The notes: generated by a model from the sequence alone, not told the origin. Positions 53,940-63,099 are shown, numbered from the stretch's first letter. The stretch: 64,000 nt of DNA from Roseomonas sp. AR75 (GCF_005222815.1 NZ_STGB01000002.1:682001-746000); one strand, 5' to 3'. Translations and numbers: made by a program.

Positions 53940-53960
53940 GGGAGGGGCGCCGCCCCTCCC
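53940..53960. terminator. Bidirectional hairpin between serB and degP
   Basis: GGGAGGGG (53940-53947) pairs with CCCCTCCC (53953-53960), loop CGCCG, located between convergent stop codons at 53930 and 53969. No T-run follows. It resembles the dispersed REP-like family. Confidence 0.6.
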
Positions 53961-53968
53961 GTCTCACC

Positions 53969-55501
53969 TCACCCCGGCTGACCCCGCTGCGGCGCGTTGA
54001 GCCGCAGCGGGACCCAGCGCTGGCCCTGGGCGCTCTCGATCAGCAGCAGGGCCGTCGCGCGGTTCTGGCGGCGCAGGCGTTCCAGGCGCTCCTGCACTTC
54101 CTGCGGCGTCGTCACGCGCTCCTGCTGAACCTCCACAATCACGTCGCCGGGGCGCAGCTCGCGCTCCGCCGCGGTACTGCCGGGCGCGACCTCGGTGATC
54201 ACCACGCCGCGGCTTTCGGCCCGCAGGCTGAAGCGCTCACGCAGTTCCGGCGTGATCGGCGCGATCTGCAACCCGAGCCCGGTCAGCTCGGTCTGTTGCT
54301 GGCGCTGCTGCTGCTGCGGGTTCACCGCTGCCTGCTGCTGCTCCGAGGGCAATTCCGCCACCGTCACCTCGACGGTCTGCTCGCGGCCGTCGCGCCACAC
54401 CACGACCGGCACGCGCGAGCCGACGGCCGTCTCCGCCACGATGCGCGGCAGGTTGCGCATCTCCCGCACTTCCTGCCCGTTGAAGCGCAGGATCACATCG
54501 CCGGCCTGGATGCCGCCCTTGGCCGCCGGCCCGTCGTCCTGCGCCCGCGCCACAAGCGCGCCGCGTGCTTGGTTGCCGAGGCCGAGGCTCTCCGCGATCT
54601 CGTCCGTCACCTGCTGGATGTTCACGCCGAGCCAGCCACGCCGCACCCGCCCGTCGTCGCGCAGCTGCGCGACGATGTTCTTTGCCAGGTTCGACGGGAT
54701 CGAGAAGCCGATGCCGATCGAGCCGCCGGAGGGCGAGTAGATGGCGGTGTTGATGCCGACGACCTCGCCGTTCAGGTTGAACAGCGGCCCGCCCGAATTG
54801 CCGCGGTTGATTGCCGCGTCGGTCTGGATGAAGTCGTCATACAGGCCCTGGCGGATATCGCGGCCGCGCGCAGATACGATGCCCGCCGTCACCGAACCGC
54901 CGAGGCCGAAGGGGTTGCCGATCGCCACCACCCAGTCGCCGACCTTGGCGCTGTCGCTGTCGCCGAAGGGCACGGAGGGTAGCGGCGCGCTGTGACGCAC
55001 GCGCAGAACCGCCAGGTCGGTGCGCGGATCGGCGCCGAGCAGCTCGGCGCGGATCGTGGTGTTGTCCTGCAGCACGACGTTGATCTCGTCGGCGCCCTCG
55101 ATGACGTGGTTGTTGGTCACCACGATGCCGGAGGGATCGATGATGAAGCCGGAGCCAAGCGACTGCCCGCGGCGGGTCGGCGGCTGCGGGCGGCCGGGCT
55201 GGCCGGGGGCCTGGGGGCGGTTGCGCTCGAGGAAGTCGCGGAAGAACTCCTCGAAGGGGCTGCCCGGCGGCGCCTGCGGTACTTCCGGCGCGTCGCGGCC
55301 GGCGCGCGCCTGGGCCGAGGCCTGGGTGGTCTGGATGTTCACCACGGCTGGCAGCAGGCGCTGCGCCAAGGGCGCAAAGGAGGAGGGCGCGCCGGGCGGC
55401 GGCACCTGCGGCGTGATCTGCTGCGCGGTCACCGCCGAGGGCGGCGCGACCGCGAAAGGCAGGGCCAGCACGGCCGCGAGAGCGAAAGGAGCAAGACGCA
55501 C
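53969..55501 (-). CDS. degP: Do family (DegP/HtrA) periplasmic serine protease
   Basis: A 510-residue trypsin-like protease-chaperone. An N-terminal signal (VRLAPFALAAVLALPFAVA, cleavage near VTAQQ) exports it. The triad is His in VTNNHVIEG, Asp in DPRTDLAVLRV and Ser in NRGNSGGPLFN. PDZ1 spans about residues 290-380 (RRGWLGVNIQQV, GGIQAGDVILRFNGQEV) and PDZ2 about 415-500. I use GTG 55499-55501 with GGGAAGG upstream; the longer ATG frame adds a non-signal tail. A Gln-rich linker (QQQQAAVNPQQQQRQQQ) joins the PDZ domains. Follows hflK-hflC-DUF2065, the usual alphaproteobacterial order. Confidence 0.95.
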   Translation of the reverse strand: MRLAPFALAAVLALPFAVAPPSAVTAQQITPQVPPPGAPSSFAPLAQRLLPAVVNIQTTQASAQARAGRDAPEVPQAPPGSPFEEFFRDFLERNRPQAPGQPGRPQPPTRRGQSLGSGFIIDPSGIVVTNNHVIEGADEINVVLQDNTTIRAELLGADPRTDLAVLRVRHSAPLPSVPFGDSDSAKVGDWVVAIGNPFGLGGSVTAGIVSARGRDIRQGLYDDFIQTDAAINRGNSGGPLFNLNGEVVGINTAIYSPSGGSIGIGFSIPSNLAKNIVAQLRDDGRVRRGWLGVNIQQVTDEIAESLGLGNQARGALVARAQDDGPAAKGGIQAGDVILRFNGQEVREMRNLPRIVAETAVGSRVPVVVWRDGREQTVEVTVAELPSEQQQAAVNPQQQQRQQQTELTGLGLQIAPITPELRERFSLRAESRGVVITEVAPGSTAAERELRPGDVIVEVQQERVTTPQEVQERLERLRRQNRATALLLIESAQGQRWVPLRLNAPQRGQPG

Positions 55502-55604
55502 GGGCAAAGACCTTCCCTTGCTGGGGTCAGCGGAACGGCCCCGAGGCGGGGGCGGTTCGCCGTTACATTGGCACGGAGTTGGCATGACGAAAGCCTCGCA
55601 AGAT

Positions 55605-55619
55605 GTGACGGCCTGTCAC
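55605..55619. promoter_or_regulatory. Possible operator palindrome upstream of degP
   Basis: GTGAC-N5-GTCAC (55605-55609 and 55615-55619), about 105 nt upstream of the degP start in a 168-nt gap. Symmetric and next to a stress-protease gene, so it may be a regulator site. Assignment is speculative. Confidence 0.25.
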
Positions 55620-55669
55620 GAAGCGCCACGAAAACGCAGCGCCGCCCCTGATCCCGGGCGGCAGCGGGG

Positions 55670-55864
55670 TCACGCCCGCGTCAAGAGCCATGCGAGCGCC
55701 ACGCCGATGAACGCGGCCGCCAGGCCGGCGCTGCGCAGCCGCCATTCAGGCTGCGCCGCCAGAGCCGAGAGCGCCTTGCGCATGCCGCCCGGCGCGATCG
55801 CGTAGAGCAGGCCCTCGACCGCCAGCACGACGCCGAGGCCGGCCAGGACCTGCTCGATCCGCAC
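55670..55864 (-). CDS. DUF2065 family small membrane protein (YjeT-like)
   Basis: A 64-residue protein with two hydrophobic segments: IEQVLAGLGVVLAVEGLLYAIAP and LRSAGLAAAFIGVALAWLLTR, joined by a basic loop. This matches DUF2065, a short inner-membrane protein almost always found just after hflC. Start GTG 55862-55864, 12 nt after the hflC stop. It may assist the HflKC-FtsH complex, but its role is not known. Confidence 0.9.
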   Translation of the reverse strand: MRIEQVLAGLGVVLAVEGLLYAIAPGGMRKALSALAAQPEWRLRSAGLAAAFIGVALAWLLTRA

Positions 55865-55876
55865 CCGGCGCCGGCC

Positions 55877-56872
55877 TCAGTTCGAGGCGGCGCCGGCGGG
55901 TGCGGCGGGCGCCGCGCTTGCCGCGGGCGGCGCGTTCGCCGGCTGGGCCGCCGCCGGCGCCTGGGCGGCCGGGGAAGAGGCCGCGCCCGATGTGCCGGAG
56001 GCCGCGCCCGACTGCATGCCCTGTCGGAAAAAGCGGAAGAACTCGCCGTCCGGAGCCAGCAGCAGGCGCGTGTCGCCCTGGCTGAAGGCTTCGCGATACG
56101 CCTGCATGCTGCGCCAGAACTGGAAGAAATTCGGGTCGCGCTGGAAGGCATCGGCGAAGATACGGATCGCCTCCTGCTCGCCCTGGCCGCGCAGGATATC
56201 GGATTGCGCAGTCGCCTCGGCGAGCAGCACCGTCCGCTCGCGGTCGGCACCCGCACGCACGCGCGCGGCCACCTCGGCACCCTCGGCGCGGGCTTCCCGC
56301 GCGACGCGCTCGCGCTCGGACTGCATCCGGCTCAGGATCGCCTGGGTGTTCTCCTCCGGCAGGTCCGTCCGGCGGATGCGCACATCCGTCACCTGGATGC
56401 CGAAGCGGCGCGCCTCCTCGTTCACCTGGCGCTGGATGGTGTCCATGATCCGCGCCCGGTCTGTGGAGAGCACCGACAGCAGCGGCTCGTTGCCGAGCAC
56501 GCGGCGCAGCGAGGAGGTGACGATGGAGTTCAGCCGCGCGCGGATGCCGGCCTCCGTCGCGCCGACGGTCTGGAAGAACACCAGCGGGTCGGTGATGCGG
56601 TAGCGGGTGAAGCTGTCCACGATCAGCCGGCGCTGGTCGCCGAGGATCACCTCCTCGCCCGGCGCGTCGAAATCCAGCAGGCGGCGGTCGAAGGAGATCA
56701 CCGACTGGATGAAGGGAATCTTCGCATGCAGGCCGGGCTCGGTGATCACGCGAATCGGCTGGCCGAACTGCGTGATGAGCACCTGCTGGGTCTGCTGCAC
56801 GGTGAACAGGGTGGAGGCGACGACCACCAGTGCGACGACCGCGGCGGCAGCGGCGATGAGAGCGCGGTTCAT
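55877..56872 (-). CDS. hflC: Protease modulator HflC
   Basis: A 331-residue SPFH/stomatin-like protein. One N-terminal membrane segment (LIAAAAAVVALVVVASTLFTV) is followed by QTQQVLITQFGQPIRVITEPGLHAKIPF and the coiled-coil-like DVRIRRTDLPEENTQAILSRMQSERERVAREARAEG. HflC and HflK form the large cage that encloses FtsH. The ATG overlaps the hflK stop (ATGA). The C-terminus has an Ala/Pro-rich tail (about 45 residues) of low complexity, longer than in E. coli. Confidence 0.97.
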   Translation of the reverse strand: MNRALIAAAAAVVALVVVASTLFTVQQTQQVLITQFGQPIRVITEPGLHAKIPFIQSVISFDRRLLDFDAPGEEVILGDQRRLIVDSFTRYRITDPLVFFQTVGATEAGIRARLNSIVTSSLRRVLGNEPLLSVLSTDRARIMDTIQRQVNEEARRFGIQVTDVRIRRTDLPEENTQAILSRMQSERERVAREARAEGAEVAARVRAGADRERTVLLAEATAQSDILRGQGEQEAIRIFADAFQRDPNFFQFWRSMQAYREAFSQGDTRLLLAPDGEFFRFFRQGMQSGAASGTSGAASSPAAQAPAAAQPANAPPAASAAPAAPAGAASN

Positions 56873-58083
56873 CGGGGCACTCCCTGCGTGCGGCCAGACA
56901 CGGCCGCGCCGGTCCCGGGCTGGAAGGTGGGCGCAGCGCCCGGCTGCGGGCGCAGCACCTGCGGCGCGGCGGCGGCCGGACTGCGCACGGGGTCGGAGAG
57001 GTTGAGGAAGGGCACGATGCCCTGCAGACCGCTGTCCACCACCACCGTCGGATTACGGCGCAGGATCTCCTCCATCGTCTCGATATACATGCGCCGCGTC
57101 GTCACGTCCTGCGCCTGCTCATAGGCGCTGAGCACGCTGATGAAGCGCTGCGCCTCGCCGCGGGCGCGGGCGACCTGGCTTTCCTTCACGCCCTCGGCCT
57201 CCTGCACGAGGCGTTCGGCCTCGCCTCGGGCGCGGGGGATGATGTCGTTGCGGTAGCTCTCGGCCTCGTTGCGCAGGCGCTCGCGGTCCGCATTGGCGCG
57301 CTGCACGTCGCGGAAAGCGTCCACCACCTGGGACGGCGGGTCCACCTTCTGCAACTGGACCTGGGCGATCTCGATGCCAGCGCCGTACTGGTCCATGATC
57401 GCCTGCGTGCCGGCGCGGACCTGCTGCTCGATCTGCGCGCGCGCCTCGGTCAGCGCGGGCTGGATCGGCGTGCGGCCGATCACCTCGCGCATCACGCTCT
57501 CGGCGGCGGACTTCACCGTCTGCTCGGGGTTGCGCGTGTTGAACAGGAACTGCTCGACATCGCGGATGCGCCAGAACACGGCGAAGTCGATGTCAATGAT
57601 GTTCTCGTCGCCGGTGAGCATCATGCTCTCTTCCAGCGCGTCGCGGGTCGGCACGACGCGCCCGCCCGTGGTGCCCTCGGCGGGCCCGCGGAAGCCGATG
57701 TCCACGCGGTTGATGCGCGTCACGCGCGGGGTGGTCACGCTCTCCACCGGCCAGGGGATGTGGTAGTTCAGGCCGGGCGGCGCGGTGCGGTCGAAGGCGC
57801 CGAAGCGCAGCACCACGCCCTGCTCGTCGGGGTCCACCCGGTAGAATCCCGAAGCCGCCCAGAGCGCCACGAGGACCAGGCCGATCAGGGCGATGCCCTT
57901 GCCGCCGGTGCCGCGGGGCAGCCAGCGGCGTACCGTGTCCTGGGCCTGGCGGATCACGTCGTCGAGGTCGGGTCCGCGGCCGCCGGGGCCCCCGCCGCCC
58001 GAAGGCGGCTGCGGCGCGCCCCAAGGTCCCCCCGGCCTGGGATTGCCCCAGGGGCTGGGTCCGCCGCTGTTGTTCCACGCCAT
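56869..58083 (-). CDS. hflK: FtsH protease activity modulator HflK
   Basis: A 404-residue partner of HflC. The Gly/Pro-rich N-terminus MAWNNSGGPSPWGN then DLDDVIRQAQDTVRRWLP, then one membrane helix (GIALIGLVLVALWAASGFYRV), the SPFH domain (EQGVVLRFGAFDRTAPPGLNYHIPWP) and coiled coil (RARGEAERLVQEAEGVKESQVARARGEA) match HflK. A perfect-looking AAGGAGGT lies about 10 nt before ATG 58081-58083. The longer frame is not used. First gene of hflK-hflC-DUF2065-degP. Confidence 0.97.
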   Translation of the reverse strand: MAWNNSGGPSPWGNPRPGGPWGAPQPPSGGGGPGGRGPDLDDVIRQAQDTVRRWLPRGTGGKGIALIGLVLVALWAASGFYRVDPDEQGVVLRFGAFDRTAPPGLNYHIPWPVESVTTPRVTRINRVDIGFRGPAEGTTGGRVVPTRDALEESMMLTGDENIIDIDFAVFWRIRDVEQFLFNTRNPEQTVKSAAESVMREVIGRTPIQPALTEARAQIEQQVRAGTQAIMDQYGAGIEIAQVQLQKVDPPSQVVDAFRDVQRANADRERLRNEAESYRNDIIPRARGEAERLVQEAEGVKESQVARARGEAQRFISVLSAYEQAQDVTTRRMYIETMEEILRRNPTVVVDSGLQGIVPFLNLSDPVRSPAAAAPQVLRPQPGAAPTFQPGTGAAVSGRTQGVPR

Positions 58084-58318
58084 CGGGCTACTCGACCTCC
58101 TTGCTCCCGGCTGTTCTTGCCGCAATGCGGTCCCCTCGCACAGGGAGGGGTGCAGGCTTCGCGCCGCTGGGCCATATGGGCACCGGCAGGCCGCAACGGC
58201 ATCGCGCGCCCCCTGGGCCGGAGCGCACCAGCGTCTCGGGCCCCGGCACCGCGCGCGGCCGGGCTCGCGACCGGCGCGACGAGGCCGATATCGAGGCTTT
58301 CGGAGGGATTTTCAAGCG
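58084..58318. promoter_or_regulatory. Divergent region between hflK and mrp
   Basis: 235 nt without a convincing gene; short open frames here have no family similarity. It should contain promoters for hflKC-degP and mrp. A CATATG near 58173 and GATATCGAGG near 58288 are the only AT-richer spots. GGAGGG about 11 nt upstream of 58319 is the mrp ribosome-binding site. Confidence 0.35.
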
Positions 58319-59425
58319 ATGGGCGAAACGCTGGAGGGGGCGATCCGGTCGGCGCTGCGATCCGTGCGCGACCCGGCGAGCGGGCGCGACGTTGTCGAGG
58401 CCGGGATGATCGAGGGCCTGACGGTGCGCGACGGCATGGCGCAGCTTGCACTGCAGGTGCCACGGGAACGCGCCCGCGATTCGGAGCCGCTGCGCGCTGC
58501 CGCCGAGCGCGCGGTGGCGGGGGTGAAGGGGGTGATCTCCGCCACCGTGGTGCTGACCGCACATCGCACGGCGCCGCCGCAACCGGCGCCGGAGGCACCG
58601 AAGCCCCAGCGCGGCGCCGGGCCGATGCTGCTGCCGGAGGTCGGCGCCATCATCGCCGTCGCCTCGGGCAAGGGCGGCGTCGGGAAGTCCACCACCGCGG
58701 TCAACCTGGCGGTGGCGCTGGCTTCCCAGGGCCTCAAGGTCGGGCTGCTGGATGCCGACATCTACGGCCCCTCCCTGCCGCAGATGCTCGGCACGCGGGA
58801 GCGGCCGCGGGCGGAGGGCCAGCAGATCATCCCGCTGCAGCGCTGGGGGCTGAAGGCAATGTCCATCGGTTTCCTGGTAGAGCAGGAGACGCCGATGGTC
58901 TGGCGCGGCCCGATGGTGATGGGCGCGCTGGAGCAGCTGATGGGCCAGGTCGCCTGGGGCTCCCTGGACGTGATGGTGGTGGACATGCCGCCAGGGACGG
59001 GCGATGCACAGCTCACCATGAGCCAGCGCGTGCCGCTGGCCGGCGCGGTGATCGTCTCCACGCCGCAGGACGTGGCGCTGATCGATGCGCGGCGCGGGGT
59101 GCGCATGTTCGAGAAGGTGGGCGTGCCGGTGCTCGGGCTCATCGAGAACATGAGCTTCTACTGCTGCCCGAACTGCGGCCATCGGGCGGAGCTGTTCGGC
59201 CATGGCGGCGCGCGCGCCGAGGCAGAAAGGCTGGGCGTGGAATTCCTGGGCGAGCTGCCGCTGAAGCTTGCCATCCGCGAGCTGGCCGATGCCGGCACGC
59301 CGATCGTCGCCGCGCGGCCGGAAACCGAGGAGGCGCAGGCCTACCAGCGCATCGCAACGCGGCTGCGGGAGAAGCTGGCCGAGCGCGCCGGCGGCGGCGC
59401 CGGGCCGAAGATCGTGGTGGAGTAG
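58319..59425 (+). CDS. mrp: Mrp/NBP35 family Fe-S cluster carrier ATPase
   Basis: A 368-residue ApbC/Mrp P-loop ATPase that binds and delivers Fe-S clusters. Residues 5 to about 85 are a DUF59/MIP18 domain; then VASGKGGVGKSTTAVNLA is the deviant Walker A, DADIYGPSLPQML switch I, DMPPGTGDAQLTM switch II, and MSFYCCPNCGHRAELFG carries the CxxC that binds the bridging cluster. Start ATG 58319 with GGAGGG upstream. Converges with the CPBP gene, 12 nt apart. Confidence 0.95.
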   Translation: MGETLEGAIRSALRSVRDPASGRDVVEAGMIEGLTVRDGMAQLALQVPRERARDSEPLRAAAERAVAGVKGVISATVVLTAHRTAPPQPAPEAPKPQRGAGPMLLPEVGAIIAVASGKGGVGKSTTAVNLAVALASQGLKVGLLDADIYGPSLPQMLGTRERPRAEGQQIIPLQRWGLKAMSIGFLVEQETPMVWRGPMVMGALEQLMGQVAWGSLDVMVVDMPPGTGDAQLTMSQRVPLAGAVIVSTPQDVALIDARRGVRMFEKVGVPVLGLIENMSFYCCPNCGHRAELFGHGGARAEAERLGVEFLGELPLKLAIRELADAGTPIVAARPETEEAQAYQRIATRLREKLAERAGGGAGPKIVVE

Positions 59426-59436
59426 CGCGCCGGCCG

Positions 59437-59470
59437 GTCAGGCCGTCCGCCGCCAGGCGGGCGGCCTGAC
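59437..59470. terminator. Bidirectional hairpin overlapping the CPBP stop codon
   Basis: GTCAGGCCGTCCGCC (59437-59451) pairs with GGCGGGCGGCCTGAC (59456-59470), a 15-bp stem with one G-T pair and loop GCCA. The CPBP gene stop (59438-59440) lies in the stem, and mrp ends 11 nt before it. No T-run. Confidence 0.55.
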
Positions 59471-60307
59471 GCGGCCGCGCCGGATGGCCAGCGCCAGCAG
59501 GACCAGGCCGGTTGCGGTGCAGAACACGAGGGCCACCAGCGAGGATTCCAGCCCGAAGCTGCCGCCCGTCAGCGCGGCGGGCCCTTCGATGGTGGCCCGG
59601 ATCAGCCCCGGATCGGTGTCGCCGCCCGACACGATGCCGGAGAAGATCGCCGACTGCGTGTAGTTCCAGGACATGTGGAAGCCGATGCTGAGCCAGAGGC
59701 GGCGGGTCAGCATGTAGGCGGCGGCGAGCAGCAGCCCGGCCTCGATGCTGATGAAGAGCGCGCCCATCACCGTGCCCGCCGGGTTGAGAAGGTGAACGAA
59801 GCCGAAGACGAGGGACGAGACCACCAGCGCAACCCAGCTGCCGCAGACATCCTCCACCGAACGGTAGATCACGCCGCGGAACAGCAGTTCCTCGAAGATG
59901 CCGGAGCTCAGCGCCATCGCCAGCGCCGGCAGGAGGAAGGTCCAGGGGTTCAGCCCCTCGATCCGGTAGATGCCGAGGATGACCAGCACGAGGACGCAGG
60001 CGGCGTAGAGCCCCGCCCCGATCGCTATGCCGAGCCCGAGTTCCCGGCCCATACCCGGCAGGGACAACTCCGCCACGCCTCGCCGTTCGACGAGGCGGGC
60101 GAAGCCGACATAGACGGCCACCGCGGCAGCCGCCATGCCCACCACCCCCGCGGCCGCGGCGAGCGGCCGGCCGGACAGGGCCAGCATCACGTCGTTGCTC
60201 ATCACAAGCATGACGAAGAGGGCGGCGCCGAGCACGACCAGGCGGATCAGCGGCATGGTCAGAATGCGCCGCCCGAAGGCCGGCATGCGCTGCGTCGTTG
60301 CTGTCAT
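59438..60307 (-). CDS. CPBP family intramembrane metalloprotease (CAAX protease-like)
   Basis: A 289-residue membrane protein with about eight hydrophobic segments. The three CPBP motifs are present: EELLFRGVIYR (catalytic Glu pair and Arg), VFGFVHLLNP (His) and IGFHMSWNY (second His). Start ATG 60305-60307, from MTATTQRMPAFGRR; a longer frame adds an unrelated 19-residue leader. Family members cleave or process membrane substrates, or act in bacteriocin self-immunity; the target here is unknown. Confidence 0.93.
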   Translation of the reverse strand: MTATTQRMPAFGRRILTMPLIRLVVLGAALFVMLVMSNDVMLALSGRPLAAAAGVVGMAAAAVAVYVGFARLVERRGVAELSLPGMGRELGLGIAIGAGLYAACVLVLVILGIYRIEGLNPWTFLLPALAMALSSGIFEELLFRGVIYRSVEDVCGSWVALVVSSLVFGFVHLLNPAGTVMGALFISIEAGLLLAAAYMLTRRLWLSIGFHMSWNYTQSAIFSGIVSGGDTDPGLIRATIEGPAALTGGSFGLESSLVALVFCTATGLVLLALAIRRGRVRPPAWRRTA

Positions 60308-60386
60308 GCGATCGATCCCGGCCTGCGTCGCCGGGATGGTAGAATGCGACGGCGGAACGACCAAGTCGGGTCCTGCCGCCCTGAGC

Positions 60387-61268
60387 CTATCCCAGCAGCG
60401 CGTCCGTTTCCGATGCGGTCGGCATTGCGCTCGCCGCGCCGGGCCGCGTGCAGGCGAGCGAAGCGGCGGCGCTGGCGCGGCGCATCGCCTGCTGCATCGT
60501 CAGGCCTCGGTCCAGCCCGGCGCAGAGCACGCCGCAGAAGCAGTCGCCCGCACCTGTCGTGTCCACCGGGGTCACGGGAAAGGCCGGCACGCCGAAGGTC
60601 GTGGTGCCGTGGAAGAAGGCCGCGCCGCGCTCGCCGAGCGTGACCAGCAGCGCGGTGCCGAGCGCCGCGGCAAGCAGGCCGTGATCGGGCGCGCGCAGGC
60701 GGTGCAGCAGCACTTCCGCCTCGTGCTCGTTGACCACGAGCACATCCAGCGCGCGCAGCGCGTCCAGCGGCAATGCGCCGGGCGGGGCGAGGTTCAGCAC
60801 CACCCGCGCCCCGCGCGCCTTGGCGCGATGGATCAGCGCGGCGACCTCGGCGGCCGGCACCTCCATCTGCAGCAGGACCACGACGTCCGGATGCAGTGCG
60901 GCGTTTTCGACCTGCGCGGCGCGCGCGGTCTCGTTCGCACCGGGGGCGACGGCGATCTGGTTGCGTCCGGCGGGGTCCACGCAGATAGCCGCGCAGCCGG
61001 TGGGTTGGTCCACCACGGCGAGGCGGGAAAGATCCACGCCGGCCTCGCGCAATGCCGCGGTCGCGACCTCGGCGAAGGCGTCGCGGCCGACGCAGCCGGC
61101 GAACTGCACCGCGGCGCCATCGCGGGCGGCGGCGACCGCCTGGTTCGCGCCCTTGCCGCCGGGGAAGCTGCGCACGCCTTCGCCCAGCACGGTCGCGCCG
61201 GGTGCCGGAAGCTGCGGCACGGCAAAGACCAGGTCCGCATTGGCGCTGCCGAAGACCAGGACCGTCAT
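60387..61268 (-). CDS. rbsK: Ribokinase / PfkB family sugar kinase
   Basis: A 293-residue PfkB kinase. MTVLVFGSANADLVFAVPQLPAPG, GGKGANQAVAAARDGA (first PfkB signature), NEHEAEVLL and the second signature TPVDTTGAGDCFCGVLCAGL with the catalytic Asp are present, fitting ribokinase, which phosphorylates ribose at O5. Start ATG 61266-61268 overlaps the HD gene stop (ATGA) with GGAG 9 nt upstream. No ribose transporter is visible nearby. Confidence 0.88.
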   Translation of the reverse strand: MTVLVFGSANADLVFAVPQLPAPGATVLGEGVRSFPGGKGANQAVAAARDGAAVQFAGCVGRDAFAEVATAALREAGVDLSRLAVVDQPTGCAAICVDPAGRNQIAVAPGANETARAAQVENAALHPDVVVLLQMEVPAAEVAALIHRAKARGARVVLNLAPPGALPLDALRALDVLVVNEHEAEVLLHRLRAPDHGLLAAALGTALLVTLGERGAAFFHGTTTFGVPAFPVTPVDTTGAGDCFCGVLCAGLDRGLTMQQAMRRASAAASLACTRPGAASAMPTASETDALLG

Positions 61269-61870
61269 GGCGCTTGCTCCGCGAACATCCCGCCCTGCCG
61301 CGCGCGCTCGTAGAGCGTCGCGATCAGCGCCTCGAAGACCGGCGCGACCTTCCGGGCGGGGTCCATGCGCTTCGTGGTCTGCGCCTCGCTGACGCCCTCG
61401 GCGCGCCAATGGCCGGTGCCGATCACGCCCTGCAGGAAACCCTGGGCGCGATCGCAGGCCATGGCAAAGCGGGCGGCGGCGGTCTCGCCTTCCTCGAATT
61501 CCTCCCACAGCGCGCGCATGCGGGTGCCGAGATCGGGCGGCAGGCGGCCGAAGACCACATCGGCCGCGGCGCGCTCGCGTGCGGCCTGGGTCAGGATGTG
61601 TGCCTCGTCATAGGCGAAGGTGTCACCGGCCTCGACCTCCACCAGGTCATGGGCGGCGATCATCGCCAGGACATGGCCGAGATCGGGCGGGTCGGGGACC
61701 TCGCCGTGCAGCAGCAGCGCGACGAGGGCGACGTTCCAGCAATGCTCGGCCGAGTTTTCTTGCCGCGCGGCGCCGTCCGGGCTGACGGTGCGGCCGCGCC
61801 GCTCGACATGCTTGAGGCGGTCGGCCAGCGCCAGGAAATCGATCACGGCGGCGATGCGATAGGGGCTCAT
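61265..61870 (-). CDS. HD domain-containing protein (5'-nucleotidase/YfbR-HDDC2-like)
   Basis: A 201-residue HD-fold phosphohydrolase. AAVIDFLALADRLKHVERRG then SAEHCWNVALVALLL (first His), MIAAHDLVEVEAGD (the HD dyad) and a helical remainder match the HDDC2/YfbR group, which dephosphorylates 5'-deoxynucleotides. I start at ATG 61868-61870, overlapping the stop of the small membrane-protein gene (ATGA); an ATG four codons upstream is possible. Cotranscribed with rbsK. Confidence 0.88.
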   Translation of the reverse strand: MSPYRIAAVIDFLALADRLKHVERRGRTVSPDGAARQENSAEHCWNVALVALLLHGEVPDPPDLGHVLAMIAAHDLVEVEAGDTFAYDEAHILTQAARERAAADVVFGRLPPDLGTRMRALWEEFEEGETAAARFAMACDRAQGFLQGVIGTGHWRAEGVSEAQTTKRMDPARKVAPVFEALIATLYERARQGGMFAEQAP

Positions 61871-62100
61871 GCGGCGGTCCATCGGCCCACGAGGAAGCCG
61901 ATCAGCGCCGCAAGGCCGAGCAGCGCGACAACCTCGCCGAACAGCGCATGCGCCAGCGGCAGGCCGATGGTCACGATGGCCACCAGCAGCGCGATCTTCC
62001 ACCAGCGGCCGAGCCATGCCGGCGCGCGCGCCTTGGCGGCGGCGCGCCGCGTGCCCTGGCCGCCGCGCGGGCGCGGCTTGGCGGAGGCGCTACTCGCCAC
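61867..62100 (-). CDS. Small membrane protein, unknown function
   Basis: A 77-residue protein: a basic, Ala-rich N-terminus (about 30 residues) then two hydrophobic segments ([20 protein letters not shown] and [19 protein letters not shown]). Start GTG 62098-62100 overlaps thyX by 11 nt and the stop overlaps the HD gene start. Position between two enzyme genes with tight overlaps supports that it is translated, but no family is recognised. Confidence 0.65.
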   Translation of the reverse strand: MASSASAKPRPRGGQGTRRAAAKARAPAWLGRWWKIALLVAIVTIGLPLAHALFGEVVALLGLAALIGFLVGRWTAA

Positions 62101-63028
62101 GCCCCAGCGCGTCCATCAGCTCGCGCCATTCGCGCTTGGACAGGCCCGAGCCCTCCTGCGCCACCCGCTCGCCGGCGACCATGCGCCGAACGATCGCCAA
62201 CATCTGCGCCGAGAAGGTGACGGCGCCGAGCCGGTAGTCGCGGAAGGCGGCGGCGGCCATCGGCACCCAGGCCTCGACGCTGGTCATCATCGCTTCCGCA
62301 TAGGCGCGGATCTCGTATTGCGCATGGGCGTCGGCGCGCAGCGAGAGGAAGTGGAACAGGTTGTGCAGGTCCGTCTTCCAGTACCACTGCGTATAGGCGT
62401 TGAGCGTCAGGTTCATCCGCGCCAGCTCGCGCGCCAGGCCATGGCGGGACGGATCGAGCGGGCTGCCCTGGTCGTCCTCGTTCAGCATCTCGAGGTAGTG
62501 GTCGTAGTTGCGGGTGGCGTCCTCACGCAGCAGGTCGAGCACGCGGGCGGCCTCCGGCCCGTCCAGCACGGCGCCGCGGCCCTGGCGGTTGATGGCGGAT
62601 TGCGCGGCGAGGTGTTCCGGCGCGGGGATGTAGAACTCGCGGTCCAGGATCGAGTAGCGGGCGCTGTACTCGTTCACGTTGGCGGTGCGATGCCGGATCC
62701 ACTGCCGCGCGACGAAGATCGGCAGCTTCACGTGGTATTTGATCTCGCACATCTCGAACGGCGTGGAGTGGCGGTGGCGCATGAGGTAGCGGATCAGCCC
62801 GCGGTCCTCGTTCGCGGCGCGGGTGCCGCGACCGTAGGAGACGCGGGCCGCCTGCACGATGGCGGAATCGTCGCCCATGTAGTCCACCACCCGGACGAAG
62901 CCGTGGTCCAGCACGGGCGTGGCCTGGAACAGCAGCGACTCCAGCGCGGGCACGGTCGGGCGGCGGGTCGCGGCGGTGGCGCCGCGCGCGGCCTCGATCT
63001 CCTGCTGCTGCTCGGCGGTCAGCGCCAT
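62090..63028 (-). CDS. thyX: FAD-dependent thymidylate synthase
   Basis: A 312-residue ThyX. The signature [14 protein letters not shown] (RHRxxxxNExSxRY) binds dUMP and [35 protein letters not shown] precedes it. It methylates dUMP using methylene-THF and NADPH with FAD, replacing ThyA. AGGGGGA lies about 7 nt before ATG 63026-63028. The protein has a longer N-terminus (about 30 residues) than compact ThyX proteins. First gene of thyX-small membrane protein-HD-rbsK. Confidence 0.96.
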   Translation of the reverse strand: MALTAEQQQEIEAARGATAATRRPTVPALESLLFQATPVLDHGFVRVVDYMGDDSAIVQAARVSYGRGTRAANEDRGLIRYLMRHRHSTPFEMCEIKYHVKLPIFVARQWIRHRTANVNEYSARYSILDREFYIPAPEHLAAQSAINRQGRGAVLDGPEAARVLDLLREDATRNYDHYLEMLNEDDQGSPLDPSRHGLARELARMNLTLNAYTQWYWKTDLHNLFHFLSLRADAHAQYEIRAYAEAMMTSVEAWVPMAAAAFRDYRLGAVTFSAQMLAIVRRMVAGERVAQEGSGLSKREWRELMDALGRGE

Positions 63029-63055
63029 GCCCGGTCCCCCTGGAAGCGGGACTTC

Positions 63056-63082
63056 CTACCGGATACCCCTCGATTCCGGTAG
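63056..63082. repeat. Inverted repeat between thyX and ssrA
   Basis: CTACCGGA (63056-63063) and TCCGGTAG (63075-63082), 8-bp perfect stem with an 11-nt spacer. It lies 28 nt upstream of the thyX ATG on the minus strand and just before the tmRNA gene; it may be a leader hairpin or operator for either. TATATG at 63093-63098 could be the -10 of ssrA. Confidence 0.5.
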
Positions 63083-63099
63083 CGGGACCGCCTATATGC

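Noticed and set aside
58101..58409. 102-codon plus-strand frame upstream of mrp
   Set aside because: Overlaps the real mrp start in another frame and is Arg/Gly-rich without motifs.
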